Assembly: GCF_002234595.1 (NCBI RefSeq)
Contig: NZ_NMUL01000022.1
Location: 62,001-126,000, forward strand
Length of the DNA stretch: 64,000 nucleotides
Direction: 5' to 3'
Source of the DNA: Amycolatopsis vastitatis
GTDB taxonomy: Bacteria > Actinomycetota > Actinomycetes > Mycobacteriales > Pseudonocardiaceae
Each line of letters starts with the position of its first letter. Position 1 is the stretch's first letter. Of the stretch, positions 23,793 through 32,685 are shown piece after piece. The translations under genes were made by a program, and so were the position numbers. Below the pieces are notes generated by a model. That model searched no databases. It saw only the letters and a list, made by a program, of their open reading frames with translations, and had not been told where the DNA came from.

Positions 23793-26015
23793 TCAACCCA
23801 CTACTATCCGGTCGACATCGGGTGCCCAGCCGGACGGGTTGCCGATCCGGATCGTGTTGGCGCCCGCGGCCAGGTTCAACGTCACCTGCACCGACCCGAC
23901 GGTGTCCCAGCCACCAGTGCCGGGCGTGGCGACCGAGACCGCGGCACCGCCGTTGACGCTCACCGTCAGCGAACGAGCCTCACCCGAGGCGTAGAAGAGC
24001 GTCACCGGATGCGCGCCCGCGGTGGCGTTGACGCCATTGAACTGCAGGTAGTTCGCCGAACCACCGCCGACATAGCCGACCAGGGCGCCACCCGAGGCAC
24101 CTGACGAACTCCGCACGGCGGCCTGGCCGCCCAGCGTGCCCGCCTCGGCTTCGTACGACGTCCCGGCGGGTGGCGTGCTCCCCATCCGCCAGTACACGGT
24201 GTACCGCTGGTGGTGCGTGGCGTAGAACGGCAGCAGGGTGACCGCGCCCGTGCTCGCCGTCCCGGTGAAGCGCAACGGGTTCGCGGGATCCTGCGCCAAG
24301 GTCCCCGGCTGCAACGTCGGCAGCGCGCTCAGGTTGGTCGAGCCGTACTGGCCCGCCAGCACGATCGCGCCGTACTTCACCGCGCCGACGCCCGCGTCGT
24401 CGTTCGCCCGCGGGAAGGTCAGCGACGCCGGGAGCGACACGTCGACGACGTCGCCGGAGGCCCACGTCCGGTCGATCGTGAAGTAGGTCCCGGGCGTGGC
24501 CGTGCCCTGGGCGGCGCCGTTGACCTTCACCACCGCGCCCGACGTCCACTTCGGAATACGGATCTTCAGCGCGATGTGCCCCGAGCCGCTGATCGTCAGC
24601 TTCGTGCTCGACGACGTGGGGAACGTCGTGTCCTGCCGGACCGTGATCCCCCGGCCCGGCCACGTCAGCACCGACGCGATGAACAGGTTCACGTACAGCG
24701 TCTCGCCGTTGGAGAAGTAGACGCTGTCGGCGAACTTCGTCTGCGACTCCATGCCGGTGCCGTGGTCGCAGGTGAAGTCGTCGTAGTCGTTGGCATACGT
24801 CTTGATCCCGCCGGCGCGCAAGGGCGTGTAGTACGTGACGAAACCGTGGCTCGAGTTGGGGTCCTGCTCGCCGAGGATCTGGTTGAACAGCGCCCGCTCG
24901 TAGTAGTCCATGTACTCGGCCACCGGATTGGTGAAGAACAGCTGCCGGGTCAGCTTCAGCATGTTGTAGGTGTTGCAGACTTCGCACGTGTTGTCCGACA
25001 GTTGGCTCGCGATCGCGTCGGGCGTCTGGAAGTACTCGCCGTTGGAGTTGCCGCCGATCACGTACGAGTGGTGGTCGAGCACGATCCGCCAGAAGTTCAC
25101 GGCGATGTCGCGGTAGCGGGTCGTCCCGGTGGCGTGGTACTCGCGGATCGCGCCGAGGATCTTCGGGATCTGCGTGTTGGCGTGGAACCCCGACAGCCGG
25201 TCCTGGTTCGCCGCCAGGGGGTCGAGGATCTGGGCGTGGTCGAACCGCTGGGCCGTCGTGAGGTGGTTCGCGTCGCCCGTCACCTGGTACAGGTTGGTCA
25301 GCACCTCGGGCATGCCGCCGAACTCGGTCCGCAGCGCCTGCTGCATCTGGGAAACCGACAGCGGATCGGTGCGGGCCTTCGTCCACGCCGCTTTGCGCAG
25401 CAGCACGTCGAGGGCCTGCTGGTTGCCCGCGAGGAGGTACTGGTCGAGCAGCCCGGCCATGATCTTGTGCAGAGTGTAATAGGGCGCCCACACCGACTGG
25501 CCGCTCTCGAGCCGGTCGAAGAAGTTCTCGGGGAACGCCGAGAGGTAACCGGTGTGGAAGCCGCGTCCGGGCGAAGCCGCCTGGCACGCGGCGAGGGCGT
25601 TGACCAGGTAGTCGCCCTTGGTCTTGTACGCGGTGTCGCCAGTATTGGCGTACGCCTGCGCCAGCCCGGACAGCAGGTGCCCGGTCGAGTGGCCGCGCAG
25701 TTCCGTCGTGGGGCTTTCCCAGCCGCCGCACGGCTGGGCCGAGCTGGCCAGCCCGGCGTTGAGCCGGAACGTGTGCAACAGGCGGTCGGCGTCGACGAAC
25801 CGGAAGTAGGCCAGCTGCCGGTTCATGTTGTCGAGGAACGGCCCGGCCTGCAGCCGCACCGCGCTCAGCGGGAACGGGAAGACCGAGACGCCGATATCGG
25901 GCCGGGTCGCCGCGGCGGCGGGGCCGGCCAGAGCCGGGGCCAGTGCCGCGCTCGCGGAGAGCGCGCCGACGGCTTTGAAGAGCAGACGGCGATCGAAGGT
26001 GGGTTCACGCATCAT
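23793..26015 (-). CDS. Tat-exported GH127/GH146-like beta-L-arabinofuranosidase with C-terminal CBM
   Basis: A 740-residue exported enzyme. The Tat signal is FDRRLLFKAVGALSAS. Residues about 45-600 are the DUF1680 (alpha/alpha)6 barrel, and the end (SYEAEAGTLGGQAAV onward, about 620-740) is a CBM35/CBM6-like module. Aligned by eye to HypBA1, the Zn/nucleophile site is E345 and C347 (TCEVCNTYNML) and C416 (FTCDHGTGME). The second cysteine of the usual CC pair is D417. E327 is the candidate acid/base. Beta-arabinofuranosidases of this kind act on Hyp-linked beta-arabinosyl chains of extensin or on pectic side chains. ATGs at 26015 and 26012 are both possible; AAAGG precedes them. Confidence 0.82.
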   Translation of the reverse strand: MMREPTFDRRLLFKAVGALSASAALAPALAGPAAAATRPDIGVSVFPFPLSAVRLQAGPFLDNMNRQLAYFRFVDADRLLHTFRLNAGLASSAQPCGGWESPTTELRGHSTGHLLSGLAQAYANTGDTAYKTKGDYLVNALAACQAASPGRGFHTGYLSAFPENFFDRLESGQSVWAPYYTLHKIMAGLLDQYLLAGNQQALDVLLRKAAWTKARTDPLSVSQMQQALRTEFGGMPEVLTNLYQVTGDANHLTTAQRFDHAQILDPLAANQDRLSGFHANTQIPKILGAIREYHATGTTRYRDIAVNFWRIVLDHHSYVIGGNSNGEYFQTPDAIASQLSDNTCEVCNTYNMLKLTRQLFFTNPVAEYMDYYERALFNQILGEQDPNSSHGFVTYYTPLRAGGIKTYANDYDDFTCDHGTGMESQTKFADSVYFSNGETLYVNLFIASVLTWPGRGITVRQDTTFPTSSSTKLTISGSGHIALKIRIPKWTSGAVVKVNGAAQGTATPGTYFTIDRTWASGDVVDVSLPASLTFPRANDDAGVGAVKYGAIVLAGQYGSTNLSALPTLQPGTLAQDPANPLRFTGTASTGAVTLLPFYATHHQRYTVYWRMGSTPPAGTSYEAEAGTLGGQAAVRSSSGASGGALVGYVGGGSANYLQFNGVNATAGAHPVTLFYASGEARSLTVSVNGGAAVSVATPGTGGWDTVGSVQVTLNLAAGANTIRIGNPSGWAPDVDRIVVG

Positions 26016-26038
26016 CGAGCCTTTCTGGGGGGAGAGCC

Positions 26039-26084
26039 GTCGTGAGTGAGAAACAGGGTTAGAACGCTGTTTCTCACTCACGAC
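26039..26084. repeat. Palindromic intergenic repeat, copy 2 (terminator-like)
   Basis: Arms identical to copy 1 at 23744-23789 (26039-26056 and 26067-26084); the loop differs in one base (GGTTAGAACG). Here it lies between two minus-strand genes, where it would stop transcription from the lectin-fused genes before the GH127-like gene. Confidence 0.9.
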
Positions 26085-26097
26085 AGCCACGGGAGAC

Positions 26098-28779
26098 TCA
26101 GCTCGCGAGGGTGATGGTCACCGTGTTCGCGCTCGCGGTGACCGTGTGCGTGGCGGCGTCGTAGCTGCCGCCGCTGACCGAGTTCACGCCGGTGGAGAGG
26201 AACACCGGCAACTGGATGGCGACCGTGCCACCCGGCAGGCTGCCCGACGTCGTCACCGTGACGACGCGCGCGCCGCTCGAGCCGCTCACCGCGAGGGAGA
26301 CCCCGTAGGTGGACCGGCTGCCCGAGGCCACGTCGTAGGTGTTGGTCAGGTTGCCGACCGAGATCGTCTGGCCGGGCGTGAGCCAGGCGTTCGGCACGCC
26401 GCGTCCGATGTAGAGCGGCCGGCTGAACGTGTACGGCCCCGAGCCGCTCGACGCCAGGCCCTCGGCCACCAGCGACTCCAGCAGGCCCTGCTGCTGCCCG
26501 GCGATCGGCCACGCGTACGGGCACGCGCCGAACTGCGGGCCGGCGTGGCTGCCGATCCACGGGTTGGCCGAGCTCGGCCCGCTGCCGTTGGCCTCCCACC
26601 AGGCGTTCGGGCCGCCGGTGGTGGTCTTGAGCTGCCAGGCGTAGCTGGTGATCGGCAGGTCACGGTAGTTGTTGGAGTACAGCCCGTCGGAGGAGTACGA
26701 CGTGTTGTACGCCGTCGAATACCCGTTGAACGCCCCGAACGTCGGGAAGGGGTAGCCGTTGGCGGACAACCGGTTGAAGCCCCACTGGTACATCCGGTCG
26801 ACCTGGCCGGGGTCGCCCATGATGCCGGTCAGCGCGCCGCCGGACAGCATCGTCGACCACTGGTTCTGCCCGACCCACCCGGGCGAGGCCCAGTTGGCGT
26901 CGTTGAAGGTGTTGCAGCGGTTGGCGCTGTTCGGCTTGTCCACTTCGCACGGCAGGTAGTTGAAGCCGTTGGCGGACTGGTTGCGGCCCACGACCGTGTT
27001 CAACGCGGTGAGCAGCGAGTTGTAGGCGGTGTTCGCCCACGTCGCTTCGGCGGTCTGGCCGATCTTCGTCGCGATGTACTTGTACGACGCCAGCATCTGC
27101 AACGCCGAGAAGTTGCTGAACAGCCAGCGCCCGGTGGAGTCGTTGTCGAAGTTGGTCTGCAGTGTCCCGTCCGACGCGAGCTGGGCGGGGTACTTGACCC
27201 GGGCGATGGTGCGGAGGCTGGGCCCCCACGAGCCGGTGTCGTTGAAGTACTGGCTGACGAACGCGGTGTCGTTCGTCTTCGCCAGGTACGTCGCCCAGGC
27301 GCCCATCGTCTTCCAGACGCCGTCCCAGTACCAGTTGGCGCCGACCTCGTCCCAGTTGTCCTGCTGGGAGATGCGCGCGGTGAGCAGCAGGTTGCGCGCG
27401 TCGTGGAAGTCGCCGGTCTCGAACTTGGCGGTCAGCTCGCCGGGCACGTCGTGGTTGAGGATCCAGTTGTAGTTGTTGGCGCCGGAGAACTGCGCCTTGC
27501 CCACCTGCATGATCAGGTTGTAGATCGTGCCGGCCTTGTAGGCGTTCGCCATCGCGGTACCCGGGTTGGCGAGGTTGCCGGTGTTGGGCAGAGTGGTGTT
27601 CGGCAGGCTGAAGGTGTTCGTCTCGGCCAGCCGCGAGTTCCAGTACGCCGTCATCTGGCTGTAGGCGGTGTCGTAGTTCGGCGCGTTCGAGGACAGCGTC
27701 GAGCCGGTCGGCAGCGCGACACCGCTGCCGAAGTTGTCCACGGCCACCACGAAGTCGTGGTTGCTGGTCTGCCCGGCCGCAACTGTGTCCAATGTGGACG
27801 AGGTCAGCCGGACGAGGCCCGGACCGGAACCGCCCGGCGGCACCGTGACCGAGGACGAGCCGTTGTTCTTGATCGACACCCGCGTGTAGACGAGCATGAC
27901 CGGGGAGCCGTTGATCGTCACCTTGTCGGCGAAGTTCTTGATGGTGACCCCGACGGTCCCGGAGGTGCGGGACGTCGTCATCGCCGGAAGGTAGCCGTTG
28001 TCCTCGGTCCACTGCACCGACTGCGCGCCCGGGTTCCCGCCGTAGGTGTAGGCGCTGAACGAGTACATCCCGCCGCACAGGCCGTTGTACGTCTTGTTCA
28101 CGCCGCGGGCGAAGAACGAGCCGGACAGGTAGCTGAAGACCGGCCAGTAGTTGCCGTCCCAGCCGATCGCGGTGGTGTTCTGGAACCCCTGGCCGTAGGG
28201 GTCGTTCGGCGTCTGGAAGTTCGTGCCGTACGACCGTGGCAGCCCGGAGTTCTTGCACGCGTTCGGCGCCAGGTTCGGGATGCCCTGGTACGTGTCGGAC
28301 GTGCCGGGGGTGTAGCCGGGCACGCGCCAGGCGCTCGCGCTCGAACACGGCAGCTGGACGAGCGCGTTGTTCGCCGGGGTGATGCACTTGCCCGAGCTGA
28401 CGGCCACGACGTTGAACGTGTTCGTCCCGACGGACTGCAGCCGGAACTGCTGGTTGGTCTCCCCGTGGCAGGCGTACTGGATCACCGCGGCATTGTCCGA
28501 AGTGGACGCGCCGTAGATGTCCACACAGCTGCCCGAGGTGAAGGTGCCGAGGGTGTAGGCGTCCCCGGACACCGGGGTGAACGTGTACGACTGGCCGGCA
28601 CCGGAGGTGCAGGCCGTCTGGGTGAGCTGGACGGCGCTGTCGCCGTTGGGGACGGTGGCGCACTGGCCGCTCGAAGAGCTGACCATCGTGCTGGTGAACG
28701 TGGCCGCGGCGTTCGCCGGAGCCACCACTGCGAAGCCGGCCGTCAAGAGGGCGACGGCGAGCAAGGCCGGACGTCTCAT
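26098..28779 (-). CDS. Secreted lectin-fused (alpha/alpha)6-barrel-like putative glycosidase
   Basis: An 893-residue exported protein with signal peptide (about 1-24) and a ricin-B-like lectin domain (26-155). A large region follows that I cannot assign to a GH family. Its first part is beta-rich (about 165-370); the core (about 400-770) looks like a six-hairpin barrel, with FETGDFHDARNLLLTARISQQDNWDEVGANWYWDGVWK and WASPGWVGQNQWSTMLSGG; a beta-sandwich closes it (about 790-893). The acids in NWDEVGANWYWDG are plausible catalytic residues. It is 31 bp downstream of the lectin-metalloprotease gene and probably co-transcribed. The lectin portions of the two genes are very similar even at DNA level. 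Confidence 0.62.
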   Translation of the reverse strand: MRRPALLAVALLTAGFAVVAPANAAATFTSTMVSSSSGQCATVPNGDSAVQLTQTACTSGAGQSYTFTPVSGDAYTLGTFTSGSCVDIYGASTSDNAAVIQYACHGETNQQFRLQSVGTNTFNVVAVSSGKCITPANNALVQLPCSSASAWRVPGYTPGTSDTYQGIPNLAPNACKNSGLPRSYGTNFQTPNDPYGQGFQNTTAIGWDGNYWPVFSYLSGSFFARGVNKTYNGLCGGMYSFSAYTYGGNPGAQSVQWTEDNGYLPAMTTSRTSGTVGVTIKNFADKVTINGSPVMLVYTRVSIKNNGSSSVTVPPGGSGPGLVRLTSSTLDTVAAGQTSNHDFVVAVDNFGSGVALPTGSTLSSNAPNYDTAYSQMTAYWNSRLAETNTFSLPNTTLPNTGNLANPGTAMANAYKAGTIYNLIMQVGKAQFSGANNYNWILNHDVPGELTAKFETGDFHDARNLLLTARISQQDNWDEVGANWYWDGVWKTMGAWATYLAKTNDTAFVSQYFNDTGSWGPSLRTIARVKYPAQLASDGTLQTNFDNDSTGRWLFSNFSALQMLASYKYIATKIGQTAEATWANTAYNSLLTALNTVVGRNQSANGFNYLPCEVDKPNSANRCNTFNDANWASPGWVGQNQWSTMLSGGALTGIMGDPGQVDRMYQWGFNRLSANGYPFPTFGAFNGYSTAYNTSYSSDGLYSNNYRDLPITSYAWQLKTTTGGPNAWWEANGSGPSSANPWIGSHAGPQFGACPYAWPIAGQQQGLLESLVAEGLASSGSGPYTFSRPLYIGRGVPNAWLTPGQTISVGNLTNTYDVASGSRSTYGVSLAVSGSSGARVVTVTTSGSLPGGTVAIQLPVFLSTGVNSVSGGSYDAATHTVTASANTVTITLAS

Positions 28780-28810
28780 CGGGTTCTCCGATTCGGAAGG
28801 TTCAGAGGGT

Positions 28811-29902
28811 TCAGAAGAGGAAGGAGCCGTACGGGCCGTTGAAGATCGCGGTCTTCTGGCTCTGGCTGAAGTGCGTGTTCGGGTAGTCGTAGAACGACGC
28901 CGACATCGGCGTCCCGTCGGTCGAGGTCGAGTCCGGCAGGCCGAACGCGTGGCCCAGCTCGTGCACCATGCCGCCGTACCAGCGGTTCATCGGGCCGTTG
29001 ATCCCGGCCGCGCCGTCGGCGTCGTGCTGGCAGAGGATCACCCAGCCGTTGCCTCCGCCGCCGCCCGCGCCCTGGCCCTCGGCGATGACCTCGCCGACGT
29101 TGATCCACCGGCTGTCCCCGTCCCGGACGTCGAACCGGCGCACCAGCTCCTGCTGCATGTTGAACACGGCCCACCAGTAGCGGTCGCCGCCGTTGGGCGT
29201 GTTCTCGTACCAGCTCTTCACGTGGTCGCCGGTGACGACCTGGACGATCGCGTCGTTGAGCCGGAACGTCTTGCCCAGCTCCTGCCCGTAGTACCGCTGC
29301 GCTTCCCGCATCACGTTCGCGATGCCGTCCGGGTAGCGCTGGTCGTAGGGCACGTCGGACGGCCGCAGCAGCCACACCCGCACGGTCTTCTCCGGCGGGG
29401 TCTGCGGATCGCCGCCGGACTGGTAGCCAGGCAGCCGCCAGGCGCTCGCCGTGCCGCAGGCCAGCTGGACGAGCACGGCGTTCACCGCCGTGACGCACTT
29501 GCCCGAGCCGACCGCGACCAGATTGAAAGCGCTTCCACTGACCTGCAGCCGGAACTGCTGGTTCGTCCCGGAGTGGCAGGCGTACTGGATCACCGCGGCG
29601 TTGTCCGCAGTGGACGCACCGTAGATGTCCACACAGCTGCCGGACGTGAACGTGCCGACGATGTAGATGTCACCGGACACCGGGGTGAACCGGAACGACT
29701 GCCCGGCGCCGGAAGTGCAGCCCGTCTGGGTCAGTTGCACCGCGCTGTTGCCGTTGGGGACGGTGGCGCACTGGCCGCTCGAGGAGTTGACCACCGTGCT
29801 GGTGAAGGCCGTCGCCGCTTGCGCGGTGGCCACCGAGAGCAGACCGGCCACCAGGCACAGCACCACGGCAGCCGCCAGCCGGAATACCAAAGGACGCGTC
29901 AT
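28811..29902 (-). CDS. Secreted lectin-fused metzincin-type metalloprotease
   Basis: A 363-residue exported protein: signal peptide (about 1-29), ricin-B-like lectin domain (31-156), a short linker GDPQTPPEK, and a zinc protease domain (173-363). The zinc motif MVHELGHAFGLPDS gives H314, E315, H318 and D324 (HExxHxxGxxD), and the Met in TPMSASFYD serves as the Met-turn. Linking a galactose/arabinose-type lectin to a protease suggests a glycoprotein substrate. It heads a two-gene unit with the lectin-fused barrel protein and has a LacI-type operator 24 bp upstream of the ATG. The protease subfamily is not one I can name. Confidence 0.78.
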   Translation of the reverse strand: MTRPLVFRLAAAVVLCLVAGLLSVATAQAATAFTSTVVNSSSGQCATVPNGNSAVQLTQTGCTSGAGQSFRFTPVSGDIYIVGTFTSGSCVDIYGASTADNAAVIQYACHSGTNQQFRLQVSGSAFNLVAVGSGKCVTAVNAVLVQLACGTASAWRLPGYQSGGDPQTPPEKTVRVWLLRPSDVPYDQRYPDGIANVMREAQRYYGQELGKTFRLNDAIVQVVTGDHVKSWYENTPNGGDRYWWAVFNMQQELVRRFDVRDGDSRWINVGEVIAEGQGAGGGGGNGWVILCQHDADGAAGINGPMNRWYGGMVHELGHAFGLPDSTSTDGTPMSASFYDYPNTHFSQSQKTAIFNGPYGSFLF

Positions 29903-29925
29903 CGGGTCCTCGCAATCTTCGGTTT

Positions 29926-29939
29926 TGTTAGCGTTAACA
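29926..29939. promoter_or_regulatory. LacI-type operator for the lectin-protease unit
   Basis: TGTTAGCGTTAACA is a near-palindrome (12 of 14 positions symmetric) and differs in one base from the core of the perfect palindrome at 38064-38081 in front of the GH27 gene. The two sites probably bind one LacI-type regulator. Confidence 0.68.
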
Positions 29940-29987
29940 GGTGGCGGCTGGGTGCGCTCCCGAGTGCCGACCAGGGGTGAGCAGGGA

Positions 29988-31868
29988 CTATTCGACGACC
30001 ACCGGGATCCAGACCCGCATCGGGCCGGGTTCCCGGTTGCCCCACAGGAAGTACGGGACTGCGGTCAGCTCGACCGGCTCGCCGGGCACCCCGGCCCCGG
30101 CGCCGTACAGCTCGTCCGACGCGGGGACCTCGACCCGGCCACGCGCGGTCAGGGCCACCGGCACGTCCGGCACCGGGCCGTCGGAGAACGGCGCCGCCGG
30201 ATCGATCCGCACGTCTTCGAGGGTGACGCCGTCAGGCAGGTCCGCCTGCTCGAGGCAGTAGACGAGCGGCCCGCGCGTCACCGCGACGCAGCCGCGCACG
30301 GCGTCGATCCGCGGGTGCGGGCGGACGACCCGGGCGGGCATCGGCAGTTCGAGCGTCACCGTGGCCCCGCCCGTCCAGTCCCGGCGCACCTCGGCGTAGC
30401 CGTCGCGGGCTTCGGCGGGGGCGCCGTCGATCAGGGCGCCCTCGGCCCAGCCGGGGACGCGCAGGGAAAGCATCAGCGGCGCCGAAGCCGTCACGGTCAG
30501 CTCGACGCGGCCGTCCCACGGGTATCCGGTGCGCGTCTCGACCCGGACGTCCGCACCGTCCACAGTGGTCTGGATCGACCCGGCGGTGTACAGGTGCACC
30601 TGGAGCCCGCCGGGGTCGGCGGTCGCCACGTACCCGGACAGCGAGGCGACGAGCCGGGCGAGGTTGGGCGGGCAGCACGCGCACGAGTACCACGGCAGGC
30701 GCTGCGACGGCGCGTCCTCGTGCGAGCCGTCGTGGCCGGTCCGCAGGTGCAGCGGGTTGGCGTAGAAGAAGTGCGTGCCGTCCAGCGCGGTCGAGCCGGC
30801 GATCGCGTTGTACAGCGCGCGTTCCATCTCGTCGGCGTACCGGCCCTCGCCGGTCGCCAGCAGCAGCCGCCAGTTCCACTGGAAGCTCGCGATCGCGGCG
30901 CAGGTCTCGCCGTACGCGCGATCGGGCGGCAGCTCGTACGGGTCGCCGAAGGCTTCGTCGCGGTGGCGCGAGCCCTGGGCACCGGTCAGGTACGTCTTCG
31001 CGCCGAACGCGTCGGCCCAGAGCCGGCGGGCGGAATCGAGGAGTGCGTCGTCGCGGGTCTCGACGGCGACGTCCACGACGCCGGCCAGCAGGTAGAGCTG
31101 CCGCACGACGTGCCCGGCGACCTCGCCGGCCTCCCGCACCGGCACGTGGTCCTGCAGGTACCGCGAGCCGAACCGCTCGCCGTTGAGCAGGCCGCGGCCC
31201 CGCAGGTCGAGGAAGCGCAGCGCCAGGTCGAGGTACGGCCGGTGCCCGGTCACCCGGTACAGCTCCACGAGTGCCGTCTCGATCTCCGGGTGCCCGTCGA
31301 CGTCGTCCACGCTGCTGAAGCGCTCCACGATGAGGTCCGCGAAACGGCGGGCGACCGTGACGAGCTGGGCCCCCACGCCCGCCCGCGCGGCGGCGACGGC
31401 GGCCTGGATCAGGTGGCCCGCGCAGTACAGCTCGTGGCTCCAGTGCAGCTCCCGCCACTTCAGCTCGGGCTTGTCGACGGTGAAGTACGAGTTCAGGTAG
31501 CCGTCGTCCTCCTGGGCCTTGGCCACCAGCGCGGCGGTGGTGTCGAGGAACGCGCGCAGCTCGGCGTCGCCGGGGTTCCGGCCGAGCTGCCAGGCGGCGG
31601 CTTCCAGGGTCTTGTAGACGTCGGAGTCGGCGAACCACATGTTGCGGTGGTCGCCGTCGACCTCGCCGGTGACGCGGCGGAGGTTGTCGAGCGCACCCGC
31701 CGCGTCGAGCTGCTCGACGCAGTGCGGCAGGGTCCGGCTCGCGTTGCGCTCCTGCCAGCCGCCCAGGAGACTGTCCGGCGCGAAGGCGACCGCGCCGAGG
31801 AAGAGCGGACGCAGCGCCGACGTCGCGGCGGAGGTGGGGTGGACGGGCCCGAGGATGCGTTCGGTCAT
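29988..31868 (-). CDS. Cytoplasmic GH127 beta-L-arabinofuranosidase
   Basis: A 626-residue enzyme with no signal peptide. By eye alignment to Bifidobacterium HypBA1, the catalytic set is complete: acid/base E305 (DEAFGDPYELPPD), zinc ligands E321 and C323 (YGETCAAIA), and C398-C399 (SCACCPPN) with C398 as nucleophile. The E305-E321 distance of 16 residues equals that of HypBA1. It should hydrolyse beta-1,2-linked arabinofuranosyl disaccharides or Hyp-arabinose. It is the last gene of an operon with a binding protein and two permeases (13-bp gap), so its substrate is probably imported by them. AAGGAG lies 6 nt before the ATG. Confidence 0.92.
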   Translation of the reverse strand: MTERILGPVHPTSAATSALRPLFLGAVAFAPDSLLGGWQERNASRTLPHCVEQLDAAGALDNLRRVTGEVDGDHRNMWFADSDVYKTLEAAAWQLGRNPGDAELRAFLDTTAALVAKAQEDDGYLNSYFTVDKPELKWRELHWSHELYCAGHLIQAAVAAARAGVGAQLVTVARRFADLIVERFSSVDDVDGHPEIETALVELYRVTGHRPYLDLALRFLDLRGRGLLNGERFGSRYLQDHVPVREAGEVAGHVVRQLYLLAGVVDVAVETRDDALLDSARRLWADAFGAKTYLTGAQGSRHRDEAFGDPYELPPDRAYGETCAAIASFQWNWRLLLATGEGRYADEMERALYNAIAGSTALDGTHFFYANPLHLRTGHDGSHEDAPSQRLPWYSCACCPPNLARLVASLSGYVATADPGGLQVHLYTAGSIQTTVDGADVRVETRTGYPWDGRVELTVTASAPLMLSLRVPGWAEGALIDGAPAEARDGYAEVRRDWTGGATVTLELPMPARVVRPHPRIDAVRGCVAVTRGPLVYCLEQADLPDGVTLEDVRIDPAAPFSDGPVPDVPVALTARGRVEVPASDELYGAGAGVPGEPVELTAVPYFLWGNREPGPMRVWIPVVVE

Positions 31869-31881
31869 CGAGTGCTCCTTC

Positions 31882-32685
31882 TCAGCCCTTGAGGGCTCCC
31901 GAGGTGAAGCCGCGGACGTAGTACCGCTGCAGGACGAGGAAGACCGCCACGCACGGCAGGGCGGAGACCACCACTCCCGCTTGCAGGGCGCCGAAGTCGA
32001 CCGAGCCGAGGCTGCCCGACTGGAGGTTGAACAGCGCGACCGGCAGCGTGAACTTCTCCCCGTCGGTGAGGAAGATCAGCGGCGCGACGAACTCGTTCCA
32101 GGCCGCGAGGAACGAGAACAGCGCGATGGTCACGACGCCGGGGAGCACGCCGCGCAGCAGCACCCGGCGCAGCGCGCCGCCGACCGAGCACCCGTCGATC
32201 AGCGCGGCCTCCTCGAGTTCCACCGGCAGCGCTTCGAAGGAGTTGCGCATCATGAACAGCCCGAACGGCAGCTGGAGCACGGCCATCACCAGGCCCAGGC
32301 CGATCAGGGAGTTTTGCAGGCCCAGCCAGCCGAGCAGGATGTACAGCGGCACCAGGATCGTCGTGTACGGCACCATCAGGATGGCCAGGGTGACCAGGAA
32401 CAGCAGGTTGCGGCCGGGGAAGGCGAGCCGGGCCATCGCGTAGCCGCCGAGCGTGGTCGTCACGACGGTGACGCTCACCGCGACCAGCGCGACCACGGTC
32501 GTGTTGAACAGGTAGGTGCCGAGGCCGCTGCCGTAGTCGGCGAGCCGCCGGTAGTTGTCCGTCCCGGAGTCCCCGGCCTCCCGCCCGGTCAGCGAGGAAT
32601 ACAGCGTCCACAGCAACGGAAGCAGGAACAACACGGCCAGCGCGGCGCTCGTCACGTGCAGGCCCGCGACCCGGAGCCGGTTCAC
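31882..32685 (-). CDS. ABC sugar transporter permease, MalG type
   Basis: A 267-residue inner-membrane permease with six hydrophobic segments. The EAA loop that contacts the ATPase is EEAALIDGCSVGGALRRVLLRGVLPG, as in carbohydrate-uptake (CUT1) permeases. The GTG start at 32685 overlaps the stop of the partner permease by 4 bp; the frame is open further upstream only inside that gene. It works with the permease and binding protein upstream to import an oligosaccharide. No ATPase gene is in the operon, so a shared MsiK-type ATPase encoded elsewhere is likely, as is usual in actinobacteria. Confidence 0.9.
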   Translation of the reverse strand: MNRLRVAGLHVTSAALAVLFLLPLLWTLYSSLTGREAGDSGTDNYRRLADYGSGLGTYLFNTTVVALVAVSVTVVTTTLGGYAMARLAFPGRNLLFLVTLAILMVPYTTILVPLYILLGWLGLQNSLIGLGLVMAVLQLPFGLFMMRNSFEALPVELEEAALIDGCSVGGALRRVLLRGVLPGVVTIALFSFLAAWNEFVAPLIFLTDGEKFTLPVALFNLQSGSLGSVDFGALQAGVVVSALPCVAVFLVLQRYYVRGFTSGALKG

